Of a stretch of 64,000 nucleotides of DNA, positions 17,142-25,082 are shown piece by piece. Made by a program: the position numbers and the translations under genes. Positions within the stretch are counted from its first letter, which is position 1, and each line of letters begins with the position of its first letter. This DNA is from Chloroflexota bacterium (GTDB lineage: Bacteria; Chloroflexota; Anaerolineae; Aggregatilineales; Phototrophicaceae). The notes under the pieces were generated by a model that was not told the origin of the DNA, searched no databases, and saw only the letters and a program-made list of their open reading frames with translations. The stretch covers positions 63,001 to 127,000 of the forward strand of contig WTGN01000094.1 in assembly GCA_011523545.1 (NCBI GenBank), in the 5' to 3' direction.

Positions 17142-17390
17142 CGCCTCATCTCCGATCACCACAGAAGCGTGGCAAGGATTACGGATTGGACAGATTATAT
17201 CAGTTTGCGCGGCCCGCTTCAATTTTCGCGCGCGAATCGCAGCCCAGGCGTATGGCAAACATGGGGGAAGGATTTGCCTGAGCGGTGGCCTCGCCGGTTT
17301 TATGCGCGCTGAGAACGCGGAAGGAAGCCGTGGCACGTTCGGAGGCAGTAGACAACTACAGAGCTCGCAGTAATAGTTCGAAGTGAATCA

Positions 17391-17495
17391 TGCGAAGACT
17401 GTTTTGCGATTTATGGCTGCCATGGGCGAACCACCGGCTCGTCCGTACAAGGATTCGTAGATTTGGCGAGTTCATTCAGATTGGGATTGTTCGCA
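17391..17495. mobile_element. MITE-like element, family B copy 2 (105 bp)
   Basis: It has the same length and layout as 13833-13937, with TGCGAA and TTCGCA ends and a central hairpin around GGGCGAACCACCGGCTCGTCC. It lies upstream of the his operon. Bases 17533-17558 just downstream nearly match 40446-40471 upstream of argG, with three differences in 26. Confidence 0.6.
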
Positions 17496-17595
17496 TTTGC
17501 TAAATTGGTACTGCTGAGAGCGCAGCGTATTTTTGTTTGCCTGGCGCAGTTTTCTTGTCCATCGATTTCGTTACACGCCATATTTTAGCGCTCTA

Positions 17596-17624
17596 TTGAC
17601 AGGGGCCGGGCGCCAGCCTATACT
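17596..17624 (+). promoter_or_regulatory. Promoter of the his operon
   Basis: TTGACA (17596-17601) and TATACT (17619-17624) are separated by exactly 17 bases, a near-perfect housekeeping sigma promoter. Transcription would begin near 17631 and include the leader peptide at 17653. Confidence 0.85.
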
Positions 17625-17652
17625 GCAGTCTGGCGTGGAAAGGATGCGCGTC

Positions 17653-17718
17653 ATGCGCTTCGTGAAGTTGCATCATCATCATTATTTCGGCCTTGCCAGA
17701 GCGATGCGCGGCAGATAA
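17653..17718 (+). CDS. hisL: his operon leader peptide
   Basis: This is a 21-codon frame containing KLHHHHYF: four consecutive His codons at 17671-17682. AAGGA lies eight bases before the ATG at 17653; a second in-frame ATG at 17644 is too close to that site. The frame lies between a consensus promoter and an intrinsic terminator, directly ahead of hisH. This is the layout of the classical histidine leader. When charged tRNA-His is scarce the ribosome should stall on the His run. The peptide itself need have no function. Confidence 0.88.
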   Translation: MRFVKLHHHHYFGLARAMRGR

Positions 17719-17773
17719 TCCTTTGCCTCATCATTTTTGCCCTTGTTGCCTCGCTCAGTTGCGAGGCTTTTTT
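17699..17773 (+). terminator. his attenuator: antiterminator and intrinsic terminator
   Basis: GCCTCGC (17748-17754) and GCGAGGC (17761-17767) form a perfect 7-bp stem with a 6-nt loop and are followed by six T residues. GAGCGA at 17699-17704, inside the leader frame, can instead pair with TCGCTC at 17751-17756 and break the terminator. A ribosome stalled on the His codons leaves 17699-17704 free, giving antitermination. A ribosome at the leader stop codon (17716-17718) covers it, so the terminator forms. Confidence 0.85.
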
Positions 17774-17789
17774 GTATGAAGGAGAGTCT

Positions 17790-18398
17790 ATGCTGGCTGT
17801 CATCGACTATGGCGCGGGAAACCTGCGCAGCGTCTTGCACGCTTTGAAACACCTGCATGTCCGTGACCTGCGCGTCGTGCAGGCGCCGGAGCAGCTGGAG
17901 GGCGCCGAGAAAATCATCCTGCCCGGCGTCGGCGCTTTCGGCGCATGCATGGCGCAGATGCGCAAGCAGGAACTGGTCGCGCCGCTCAAAGAGGCCTTGG
18001 CGGCCGGCATCCCGTATCTGGGAATATGCGTGGGCATGCAGATGCTCTTCGACATCGGCGAGGAGATGGGAGAGCACGAAGGGCTGGGCATACTCGGCGG
18101 GCGTGTGGTCCGCTTCCCGCAGAGCGATGATCTCAAGGTGCCGCACATGGGCTGGAATCAACTGAAGATCCGGCGCGAGTCGGAATTGCTGGCCGGCCTG
18201 GGCGGGGAAAGTTATGTCTATTTTGTGCATAGCTACTACTGCGCGCCGACTGATGACACTGCAGTCGTCGCCACTGTGAACTATGGTGTTGAATTCGCCG
18301 CCTTTGTCCAGCAGGATAATATCTACGGTGTGCAATTCCATCCGGAGAAGAGCCAGCAGGTCGGCCTGCGAATTCTGGCGAATTTCTTGCGCATTTAG
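17790..18398 (+). CDS. hisH: Imidazole glycerol phosphate synthase, glutaminase subunit
   Basis: This is a 202-residue class I glutamine amidotransferase that supplies ammonia to HisF in histidine biosynthesis. The nucleophile Cys is in LGICVGMQMLF, and the His-Glu pair is in YGVQFHPEKS. AAGGAG lies five bases before the ATG at 17790, only 16 bases after the attenuator T-run. It is the first gene of hisH-hisA-hisF-hisI-hisE, all with tiny gaps or overlaps. Confidence 0.96.
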   Translation: MLAVIDYGAGNLRSVLHALKHLHVRDLRVVQAPEQLEGAEKIILPGVGAFGACMAQMRKQELVAPLKEALAAGIPYLGICVGMQMLFDIGEEMGEHEGLGILGGRVVRFPQSDDLKVPHMGWNQLKIRRESELLAGLGGESYVYFVHSYYCAPTDDTAVVATVNYGVEFAAFVQQDNIYGVQFHPEKSQQVGLRILANFLRI

Positions 18399-18407
18399 GA
18401 GTCGATG

Positions 18408-19130
18408 ATGATCATTTATCCGGCGATTGACTTGCGGGGCGGTAAAGTCGTCCGGTTGCGCGAGGGCGACCCTGAACGGCAGATTGTGTTCAGCGATGAC
18501 CCGATTGTGACGGCTCAATCATGGATTGACCAGGGCGCAACTTGGATACACATGGTGAATCTCGACGGCGCCATTTTTAGCGACAGCGGAAACCTGCGCA
18601 TTTTGGAAGAAGCGGCGAAGCTTGATGTCCGCGTGCAATACACCGGGGGTTTGCGCGATATGGCCGCGCTGGGCCGCGCTTGGGACAGCGGCGCCAGTCG
18701 CATCGTAATTGGTACGCTAGCGGTGCGGGAGCCGGCCGCTGTGGCTGAAGCGGTCGCGCGATTTGGGGCCGACGCCATTTGCGTCGCCCTGGATGCCAGA
18801 GATGGCAATGTCGTCACTCATGGCTGGACGGAATCTTCCGGCCGCAGTCCGCTGGAAATGGGCGCGCTGCTCTACGAACAGGGGGCGAGGCAGGCGTTGC
18901 ACACCGATGTCCGTCGCGATGGCGGGATGCGCGGCGTCAATGTGAAGGATACTGTCAAGCTTGCGCGTGAGACCGGCCTGCAGGTTATCGCATCGGGCGG
19001 CGTCAGCCAACTCAGCGAAATCGAAGAGTTGGCGCAGACTGGCATGGTCGCCGGCGCTATCATCGGCATGGCACTGTATCAGAAGCGATTCACACTGGCG
19101 GAAGCGTTGAACGCGGCGAGGAGAGACTGA
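18408..19130 (+). CDS. hisA: ProFAR isomerase (HisA)
   Basis: This is a 240-residue (beta/alpha)8 barrel that converts ProFAR to PRFAR in histidine synthesis. It begins MIIYPAIDLRGGKVVRL with the catalytic Asp, and the second half has HTDVRRDGGMRGVN and VIASGGVSQLSEI. A neighbouring ATG at 18405 is also possible, but GGAG sits better for 18408. The product is passed to the HisH/HisF pair encoded on both sides. The HTDV-type motif appears as in HisA and not the bifunctional PriA, though dual use cannot be excluded. Confidence 0.94.
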   Translation: MIIYPAIDLRGGKVVRLREGDPERQIVFSDDPIVTAQSWIDQGATWIHMVNLDGAIFSDSGNLRILEEAAKLDVRVQYTGGLRDMAALGRAWDSGASRIVIGTLAVREPAAVAEAVARFGADAICVALDARDGNVVTHGWTESSGRSPLEMGALLYEQGARQALHTDVRRDGGMRGVNVKDTVKLARETGLQVIASGGVSQLSEIEELAQTGMVAGAIIGMALYQKRFTLAEALNAARRD

Positions 19131-19132
19131 GT

Positions 19133-19915
19133 ATGTTGGCAAAGCGAATCATACCTTGTTTGGATGTCAAAGACGGCCGGGTGGTAAAGGGCGTGAATTT
19201 CGTCGACTTGCGCGATGCCGGCGACCCGGTCGAGCAAGCGATGATCTATGACCGGGAAGGCGCGGATGAACTCGTCTTCCTCGACATCACCGCATCGCAT
19301 GAGGCGCGGGCGACGATGCTGGAAATGGTTCGCCGTGTCGCGGACAGCATTTTCATTCCCTACTGCGTTGGCGGCGGCATCCGCACGATTGATGATATTC
19401 GCGACACCTTGCTGGCCGGGGCGGACAAGGTGTCGATCAACAGCGCGGCGGTTCGCGATCCTGAGCTTATTTCGGCCGGCGCCTGGGGTTTCGGCAGCCA
19501 GTGCATTGTCGTGGCCATCGACCCGCGCCGGGTAGACGGCAGGTGGGTGGTGCATATCAATGGCGGCCGGATCCCGACCGAGAAAGAGGCGGTGCCCTGG
19601 GCGAAGGAAGTGGAAGCGCGCGGCGCTGGCGAGATCTTGCTGACGAGCATGGACAAGGACGGGACGAAGTCGGGTTATGATATCGAAATGACGCAGGCGG
19701 TCGCTGATGCGGTATCGATCCCTGTGATCGCTTCCGGCGGCGCGGGCGAGAAGGAGCATTTTCGCGAGGCGCTGCAGGAAGGCGGCGCGGATGCCGCGTT
19801 GGCCGCGAGCCTGTTTCACTTCAACGAATTGCGCCTGGGCGATCTCAAGCGCTATTTGCATGAGCGCGGGGTTGCGATGCGTTTGACTGGATGGGAGCGC
19901 CTGGATGACGCTTGA
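19133..19915 (+). CDS. hisF: Imidazole glycerol phosphate synthase, cyclase subunit
   Basis: This is a 260-residue barrel enzyme that closes the imidazole ring using ammonia from HisH. It shows the family start LAKRIIPCLDVKDGRVVKG with catalytic Asp, VGGGIRTIDD, the DKVSINSAA phosphate loop, and LLTSMDKDGTKSGYD with the second catalytic Asp. It begins three bases after hisA and overlaps hisI by 11 bases, indicating translational coupling. Confidence 0.97.
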   Translation: MLAKRIIPCLDVKDGRVVKGVNFVDLRDAGDPVEQAMIYDREGADELVFLDITASHEARATMLEMVRRVADSIFIPYCVGGGIRTIDDIRDTLLAGADKVSINSAAVRDPELISAGAWGFGSQCIVVAIDPRRVDGRWVVHINGGRIPTEKEAVPWAKEVEARGAGEILLTSMDKDGTKSGYDIEMTQAVADAVSIPVIASGGAGEKEHFREALQEGGADAALAASLFHFNELRLGDLKRYLHERGVAMRLTGWERLDDA

Positions 19916-20264
19916 GGACGCGGCCCTGGCGGCCATCAAATGGAACGAGCAGGGACTTGTCCCGGCGATCGTGCAAGACGCGCGGACCCGCGATGTGCTG
20001 ATGATGGCCTATATGAATGCTGATTCGCTTAAGCGCAGCCTCGCGCTTGGGCAGGCGGTCTTTTGGAGCCGCCGCCGGCGTCAGCTTTGGCGCAAAGGCG
20101 AAACCTCCGGCAACACGCTTCGCCTGGTGGAGGCGAGGATTGACTGCGACGCCGACACGCTGCTGCTGTTGGTGGAGCCGGCCGGGCCCACCTGCCATAC
20201 AGGCGCGGTCAGTTGTTTCTTCCGCGACCTGGAGACATTCAGCGCAGCGCCCAAGCGATATTGA
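19905..20264 (+). CDS. hisI: Phosphoribosyl-AMP cyclohydrolase
   Basis: This is a 119-residue stand-alone HisI domain for the third step of histidine synthesis. The family motifs VFWSRRRRQLWRKGETSGNT, DCDADTLLLLVEP and GPTCHTGAVSCF include the zinc-binding Cys residues and the metal-binding Asp cluster. In many bacteria it is fused to HisE; here hisE is a separate gene two bases downstream. Confidence 0.96.
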   Translation: MTLEDAALAAIKWNEQGLVPAIVQDARTRDVLMMAYMNADSLKRSLALGQAVFWSRRRRQLWRKGETSGNTLRLVEARIDCDADTLLLLVEPAGPTCHTGAVSCFFRDLETFSAAPKRY

Positions 20265-20265
20265 T

Positions 20266-20565
20266 ATGGAGTCATTTGTGGACGACATGCTGGATCAATT
20301 GGAAGCGATAATCCGCGACAGGCAGCGCAATCCCAATGCGGGAAGTTATACCAATCGTCTCTTCGATGAGGGGCGGGGGGCGATCGCGCAGAAGGTCGGC
20401 GAAGAAGCGGTCGAAGTCGTGGTCGCGGCGCTGTCGCAAGGCAAGAGCGAACAGATCGACGAATTGGCCGACCTCATTTACCACACTCTTGTCCTCATGG
20501 TGGACCTGGATTTGACGCTGGACGACCTGCGGGCAAAGCTGCGCGACCGGCATCAAGCGCGTTGA
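20266..20565 (+). CDS. hisE: Phosphoribosyl-ATP pyrophosphohydrolase
   Basis: This is a 99-residue all-alpha MazG-like enzyme for the second step of histidine synthesis. GSYTNRLFDEG and KVGEEAVEVVVAAL (the EExxE-type metal site) and ELADLIYHTLVLM are visible. The start at 20266 lies just after the hisI stop. It is the last gene of this cluster; hisG, hisD, hisC and hisB are not here and must be encoded elsewhere. Confidence 0.95.
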   Translation: MESFVDDMLDQLEAIIRDRQRNPNAGSYTNRLFDEGRGAIAQKVGEEAVEVVVAALSQGKSEQIDELADLIYHTLVLMVDLDLTLDDLRAKLRDRHQAR

Positions 20566-20587
20566 GTTTCTCCCGGCGCTGACCGAT

Positions 20588-22384
20588 TTATCCCTCCACA
20601 TAGTCGCGGAACGAAACATAGCCCTTCCAGGGTGTTAGCACGCCGGCGCTGCTTTCGCCCGATAGATTGATGCCGGCGAGATAATAGGCGGCGACGAGCG
20701 GGGCGTCAGTATGCAAAACGCCGGCCGTGCCAGGAACCAGGACTTGAATCATCGTCTGAAGATCCGGATAAAAGAACCACAAGATCGCTTCGTTATCGGC
20801 GAAAGGCTGGCCGCGAAAGAACAGAGGCTCGCCGTAATTGCTGATGGCGTCGCCGAGTGTCATTTCCGGCGCAAATTGAAGAATTATGGCGCTTACGATT
20901 TGAGAGTCGTCAGCCGAGATTTGGCAGCAGGCCGGGCCATCGCTATGTCCAAACTGGAATTCCCGCTCTGTCTGCCGTTGCAGCTCGATACCCTCCAGGC
21001 TGCTTACGATAGCCAGCGCTTCGTCCAGGGTCGTTCTTCCCGGGACGATATTCTGCCAACAGGGCGCGGCGCAGGGTTCGCCGGTGATGAGGCTCATATC
21101 GGCCAGGAAGCGGTCGTTCAGCAGTGACCGTTCAGGTGGCCCAATCGTGACGCTGCCGTCGCCGGCCATGAGCGAGCGCAATTGGAATATGGTCGGCGCG
21201 CCGCGGTCCAGCGGCCGCTCGTCCAGGTAGATCAGCTCAAGGTCGCCGCCATCCTGACGGGCGCGGACGGCCGGCGTGCCGGAGACGAGAGCGCTCTGCC
21301 CCAGCCGCGTATCAACAAGAAACTGAACGGATCTATCGAGGCAGTCGCTGAGCGCGTCCGCGTCCAAATTCAGCAGTTTGGCGGTGTTCTCGGCCAGGTC
21401 ATCCAGGCTGCCGCGGTGGGCGAATTCAAATAGAAGATCGTGCGCGTCCCAGAAGCGCGTTAAATCCTGCGCGGCGACGCATTCGGCCGTTTTTGCCATC
21501 GCGGTTGAATACTGCGGATTCACCAGCGGGTAGAAGCGAAACTCGAGCTGCGCGCCGCCGCTGCGAACGTAGTCCTCGATGAAGCTGTCCAGATTGGGCT
21601 GGTAATTCTGGCAATGGGGACAGAGGAAGTCTTCAAAGGCGACGATCGTGACCGGCGCGTCCGGCTCCCCGAGCACGAAGCCGCCATCCTGACGCCTGAA
21701 GGTTTTGAGGCCGGCGTATCGCCCCGCCTCGATTAGGGCCGGCTCAGTAGATTGGGGGCGAATGGCGTTCACGATAGCGTCGTGGTGCTCCGGCAGCGCC
21801 AGGGCGATTGCGATCGGCAGATCATCGCCGTATTGGATGAAAAGAGAAGGCGTCGCGTCGGCGCCAAGGGAAAGGCCGTAAGCCGCGTCAATCGAATGTT
21901 GGCCGGCGCTGGCCGCGCATTCTGACAGAGCGGCGCGCTCCAGTTGTAATTCTCGGGCGAATTCCGCCTCAATCTCATCGGTGAAGCCGCGAGTGGAAAC
22001 AAGCTCGAACATGAGATCATGCGCCCGCCAGAACTGCCCCGGCCGCAGCGTATCGGCGCACTCGACCAAGTTGGCGCTGCGCACTGAGAGGACTGGATCA
22101 ATCACCGGAAAGATGCGGTATTCGAATTGGGCGTGCCCTGTTAAGACATAATCGGTGATGAAGCGCTTGATGATGGGTTGGTAATTCTGGCAGCTTGTGC
22201 AGAGAAAATCGGAGAATTCGATGATCTTGACGCCGGCATCCGGGTTGCCGAGCACAAATCCACCATCCGCCAGACGAGACTTGGCCGTCGCCTCATATTG
22301 ATCCGAGCCATCTTGGCCATGGGCCAGCACGGCGCAAAAGCAAGCGATCAGCGCTATTGACATCAATCTTAATACTTGCTGCAT
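20588..22384 (-). CDS. Secreted protein with two tandem DsbA-like thioredoxin domains
   Basis: The 598-residue product starts at 22384 with GAGGGG five bases upstream. The signal peptide runs through ALIACFCAVLAHGQD. Two thioredoxin-fold domains follow, each introduced by DGGFVLGNPDA or DGGFVLGEPDA; they carry CTSC in FLCTSCQNYQP and CPHC in FLCPHCQNYQP, so they arose by duplication. The last 190 residues form a different domain with paired Cys residues (EPCAAPCW and PACCQ) that I do not recognise. A role in extracytoplasmic disulfide exchange is likely for the Dsb-like part. It converges with hisE. Confidence 0.8.
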   Translation of the reverse strand: MQQVLRLMSIALIACFCAVLAHGQDGSDQYEATAKSRLADGGFVLGNPDAGVKIIEFSDFLCTSCQNYQPIIKRFITDYVLTGHAQFEYRIFPVIDPVLSVRSANLVECADTLRPGQFWRAHDLMFELVSTRGFTDEIEAEFARELQLERAALSECAASAGQHSIDAAYGLSLGADATPSLFIQYGDDLPIAIALALPEHHDAIVNAIRPQSTEPALIEAGRYAGLKTFRRQDGGFVLGEPDAPVTIVAFEDFLCPHCQNYQPNLDSFIEDYVRSGGAQLEFRFYPLVNPQYSTAMAKTAECVAAQDLTRFWDAHDLLFEFAHRGSLDDLAENTAKLLNLDADALSDCLDRSVQFLVDTRLGQSALVSGTPAVRARQDGGDLELIYLDERPLDRGAPTIFQLRSLMAGDGSVTIGPPERSLLNDRFLADMSLITGEPCAAPCWQNIVPGRTTLDEALAIVSSLEGIELQRQTEREFQFGHSDGPACCQISADDSQIVSAIILQFAPEMTLGDAISNYGEPLFFRGQPFADNEAILWFFYPDLQTMIQVLVPGTAGVLHTDAPLVAAYYLAGINLSGESSAGVLTPWKGYVSFRDYVEG

Positions 22385-22594
22385 GATATCCCCTCGTGGT
22401 CTGATGTCCCAGCCGCGCGGCCACACCCGCAAGCCAAGGCGTGGTCAGGCGCGCGATTGGCCAACCGATTTATCCGGCATTAGACGCAAGTTGAAAGCTA
22501 GTCTTGCACAATTGCGTCAGGATTCAATGCTTGTGTGAAACACGGCGGGCGCATTAGACTGTTCCCGACGGGTCAGTCAGAGGCAGGTAGAAAA

Positions 22595-23005
22595 GTGCCA
22601 GAAGAACGTAAGGTCTGCGAGACAAGTTTCCATGTGCGTTATGCCGAGACCGATAGCATGGGCGTGGTGCACCATGCTGTCTATCTCGTCTGGTTTGAAG
22701 AGGGGCGCAGCGTTTATATCCGCGAGCAGGGCTGGAGTTACGCCGATATCGAGAAGTTCGGCAGTTATCTCGCCGCTGGGGACCTGAAAGCGAAATACAT
22801 CAGAGCGGCGCGTTATGACCAGAGGGTCACGGTTAAGACCTGGATAGAGAGTTACCGAAGCCGCACACTGACCTTCGGTTGTGAAATTGTCGATGCGCGC
22901 TCCAATGAATTGTTGTTTGAGGCGTCACTGAAGCTGATCTGCCTGAACGCTGCCGGCCAGGTCAGGCGGATTCCCAAGTCCTGGCGGGCCTGGCTCGGTC
23001 CCTGA
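22595..23005 (+). CDS. Acyl-CoA thioesterase, 4HBT/YbgC family
   Basis: This is a 136-residue hot-dog-fold thioesterase. VRYAETDSMGVVHHAVYLVW holds the catalytic Asp and the Gly-x-x-His segment of the 4-hydroxybenzoyl-CoA thioesterase type. The GTG at 22595 is chosen because AGGCAGG precedes it at good distance; a longer start at 22535 would add 20 unconvincing residues. It lies just before an acyl-CoA ligase on the same strand, so both may act on fatty or aromatic acyl-CoAs. Confidence 0.85.
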   Translation: MPEERKVCETSFHVRYAETDSMGVVHHAVYLVWFEEGRSVYIREQGWSYADIEKFGSYLAAGDLKAKYIRAARYDQRVTVKTWIESYRSRTLTFGCEIVDARSNELLFEASLKLICLNAAGQVRRIPKSWRAWLGP

Positions 23006-23152
23006 GTTGAGGGCTCTGCGCTTTGATGTGATAGATACTTGCGAAATCTGAAACAGGCAAGTTTGAAATCGACAGCAAGTTTTAATCCCTTAGGCAAATG
23101 AGTTATACTCCATTGTATTGTCAGGCCAGTTTGAATGCGGGAGCGCGGGTGT

Positions 23153-24892
23153 ATGGTGACTTATGCCGAAAGGCCATGGATTGGCAGCTATGATGTGGGG
23201 ATGCCGTCATCGGTCGAGTATCCGGAGGTGCCGCTGCACCAATTCTTGAAGGACACGCGCGTTCGCATTCCGCATCATACGGCGCTGATCACACCGGCCG
23301 ACCTGCCTCTCATTGGGCGAATCAGCCAGTCGATGACATACGAAGAGCTGGACCGCGCATCGGACGCGCTAGCGGCTGCGCTGGTTGATTTGGGGCTCAA
23401 GAAGAGCGATCGCGTCGCCATAGTGATGCCCAATTCAGTCGCTTTTGTCATCAGCTTTTACGCCATTTTGAAGGCCGGCGGTGTGGTGGCGGCGACCAAT
23501 CCAACTTATCCGGCGGCTAGAATGGCGCATCAGTTCGACGACTGCGATGCCGAATTCGTATTGACGCTGACGCTGTTCTACGATGTGGTGAAGGGGATAC
23601 AAGCGCGCACGAAAGTCAAGACGGTGATAGTGGCCAATATCAAAGAATATTTGCCGTCATTGGCCAAGTTTCTGTTCACGATCGCGAAAGAAAAGAAGGA
23701 AGGCCACTTCCTGGAAGATGTACAGGCCGGTGATTATTGGTTTCAAGATTTGCTGAGAGAATACGACGGGAGGCAGCCGGCGGTCCAGGTTCAGCCGGAT
23801 GATTTGGCGATCTTCCAATACACTGGCGGGACGACAGGCGTTTCGAAGGCGGCCATGTCCAAACACCGGGCTTTAGTGGCGAATATGCTGCAGACCGAGG
23901 GCTTTCTTGATTTGCTTGAGACGCCGGCGGAAGATCATGTGTTCCTGGGGGCGGTTCCCTTCTTTCATGTATACGGTTTGGTTGTGGTCGTCAGCACGAG
24001 CGTCTACCGCGGATGCAAGATCGTGCTGGTCCCCAATCCGCGCGACATTGATGACGTGCTGGGAAATATCGAGACCTTCCGCACAACGCTTTTCCCGGGC
24101 GTGCCGGCCTTGTACAACGCCATCAACAATCATCCCCGGGTGCAGAGAGGCGAGATTGACCTGAGCTCATTGCAGCTTTGTTTGAGCGGCTCGGCGCCCT
24201 TGCCGGAAGCGACCAAGGCTGAGTTTGAACGCATTTCGGGCGGCTCCGTGCGCGAAGGATTCGGCATGAGCGAAGCGCCGACCGCGACGCACGTGAATCC
24301 GGTTTATAAGGAAAACCGGCCCGGGTCGATCGGATTGCCGCTGCCCGGGATGGACATGCGGATTGTCAGCTTGGAGGACGACGAAATCGATGTGCCGGTT
24401 GGCGAGGTCGGGGAATTGGTGATGGCGGGGCCGAACCTCATGGTCGGTTATCATGGCATGCTGGACGAAACGCGGACGGTGCTGCGGGAGAAGGACGGCA
24501 AACGCTGGCTGTACACCGGCGACATCGCGCGCATGGATGAAGACGGCTATTTCTATATTGTGGATCGCAAGAAAGATATGGCGTTGATCGGCGGATACAA
24601 CGTCTACCCGACGACGGTGGAAAACGCGATCGCGGCGCACAGCGCTGTCCTGGAGGTGGGCGTGGCGGCGATCCCCCACCCGGAACGCGAGGGCCAGGAA
24701 GCCCTGAAAGCATGGATCGTCTTGAAGCCGGGCGGCGTGCTGGAAGCCGACGAGCTCATTGAGTTTTTGGCTGGCAGCCTCGCCCCGTACGAGATCCCGC
24801 GGCGTATCGCATTCATTGAGGAATTGCCCAAGACCGCTATCGGCAAGACGCTAAGGCGAGAGCTGGTTCGAATGGATCAGGAGGCAAGCTGA
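23153..24892 (+). CDS. Long-chain fatty acid-CoA ligase (AMP-forming)
   Basis: This is a 579-residue ANL-superfamily enzyme that activates a carboxylic acid to its acyl-AMP and then acyl-CoA. The AMP-binding P-loop is QYTGGTTGVSKAAM, followed by GFGMSEAPTATHVNP, LYTGDIARMDEDGYFYIVDR and the C-terminal catalytic lysine in PKTAIGKTLRREL. The start MVTYAERPW at 23153 fits homologues better than the in-frame ATG at 23135. TATACT at 23104-23109 may be its -10 box. The chain length of the substrate is not readable. Confidence 0.92.
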   Translation: MVTYAERPWIGSYDVGMPSSVEYPEVPLHQFLKDTRVRIPHHTALITPADLPLIGRISQSMTYEELDRASDALAAALVDLGLKKSDRVAIVMPNSVAFVISFYAILKAGGVVAATNPTYPAARMAHQFDDCDAEFVLTLTLFYDVVKGIQARTKVKTVIVANIKEYLPSLAKFLFTIAKEKKEGHFLEDVQAGDYWFQDLLREYDGRQPAVQVQPDDLAIFQYTGGTTGVSKAAMSKHRALVANMLQTEGFLDLLETPAEDHVFLGAVPFFHVYGLVVVVSTSVYRGCKIVLVPNPRDIDDVLGNIETFRTTLFPGVPALYNAINNHPRVQRGEIDLSSLQLCLSGSAPLPEATKAEFERISGGSVREGFGMSEAPTATHVNPVYKENRPGSIGLPLPGMDMRIVSLEDDEIDVPVGEVGELVMAGPNLMVGYHGMLDETRTVLREKDGKRWLYTGDIARMDEDGYFYIVDRKKDMALIGGYNVYPTTVENAIAAHSAVLEVGVAAIPHPEREGQEALKAWIVLKPGGVLEADELIEFLAGSLAPYEIPRRIAFIEELPKTAIGKTLRRELVRMDQEAS

Positions 24893-24906
24893 GCCCCCGA
24901 GCAAGG

Positions 24907-24927
24907 CGCATGTGACGCCGACATGCG
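24907..24927 (+). other. Stem-loop after acyl-CoA ligase gene
   Basis: CGCATGT and ACATGCG form a perfect 7-bp stem around a 7-nt loop 15 bases after the ligase stop. No T-run follows, so termination is uncertain. Confidence 0.35.
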
Positions 24928-25082
24928 ATTCAAACTTCATAGCAGCCCGAAGTCAACGGCTTGGGTTGCCGCTTCATCGGCGTAAGCAAATCCCCTCAAC
25001 CTAAACGATTAGCCTACACAGATATTAGCTTTTATGCTACTATGTAGCGATATTCGTTTAGAAACTTCTGACAAGAAGCAAT

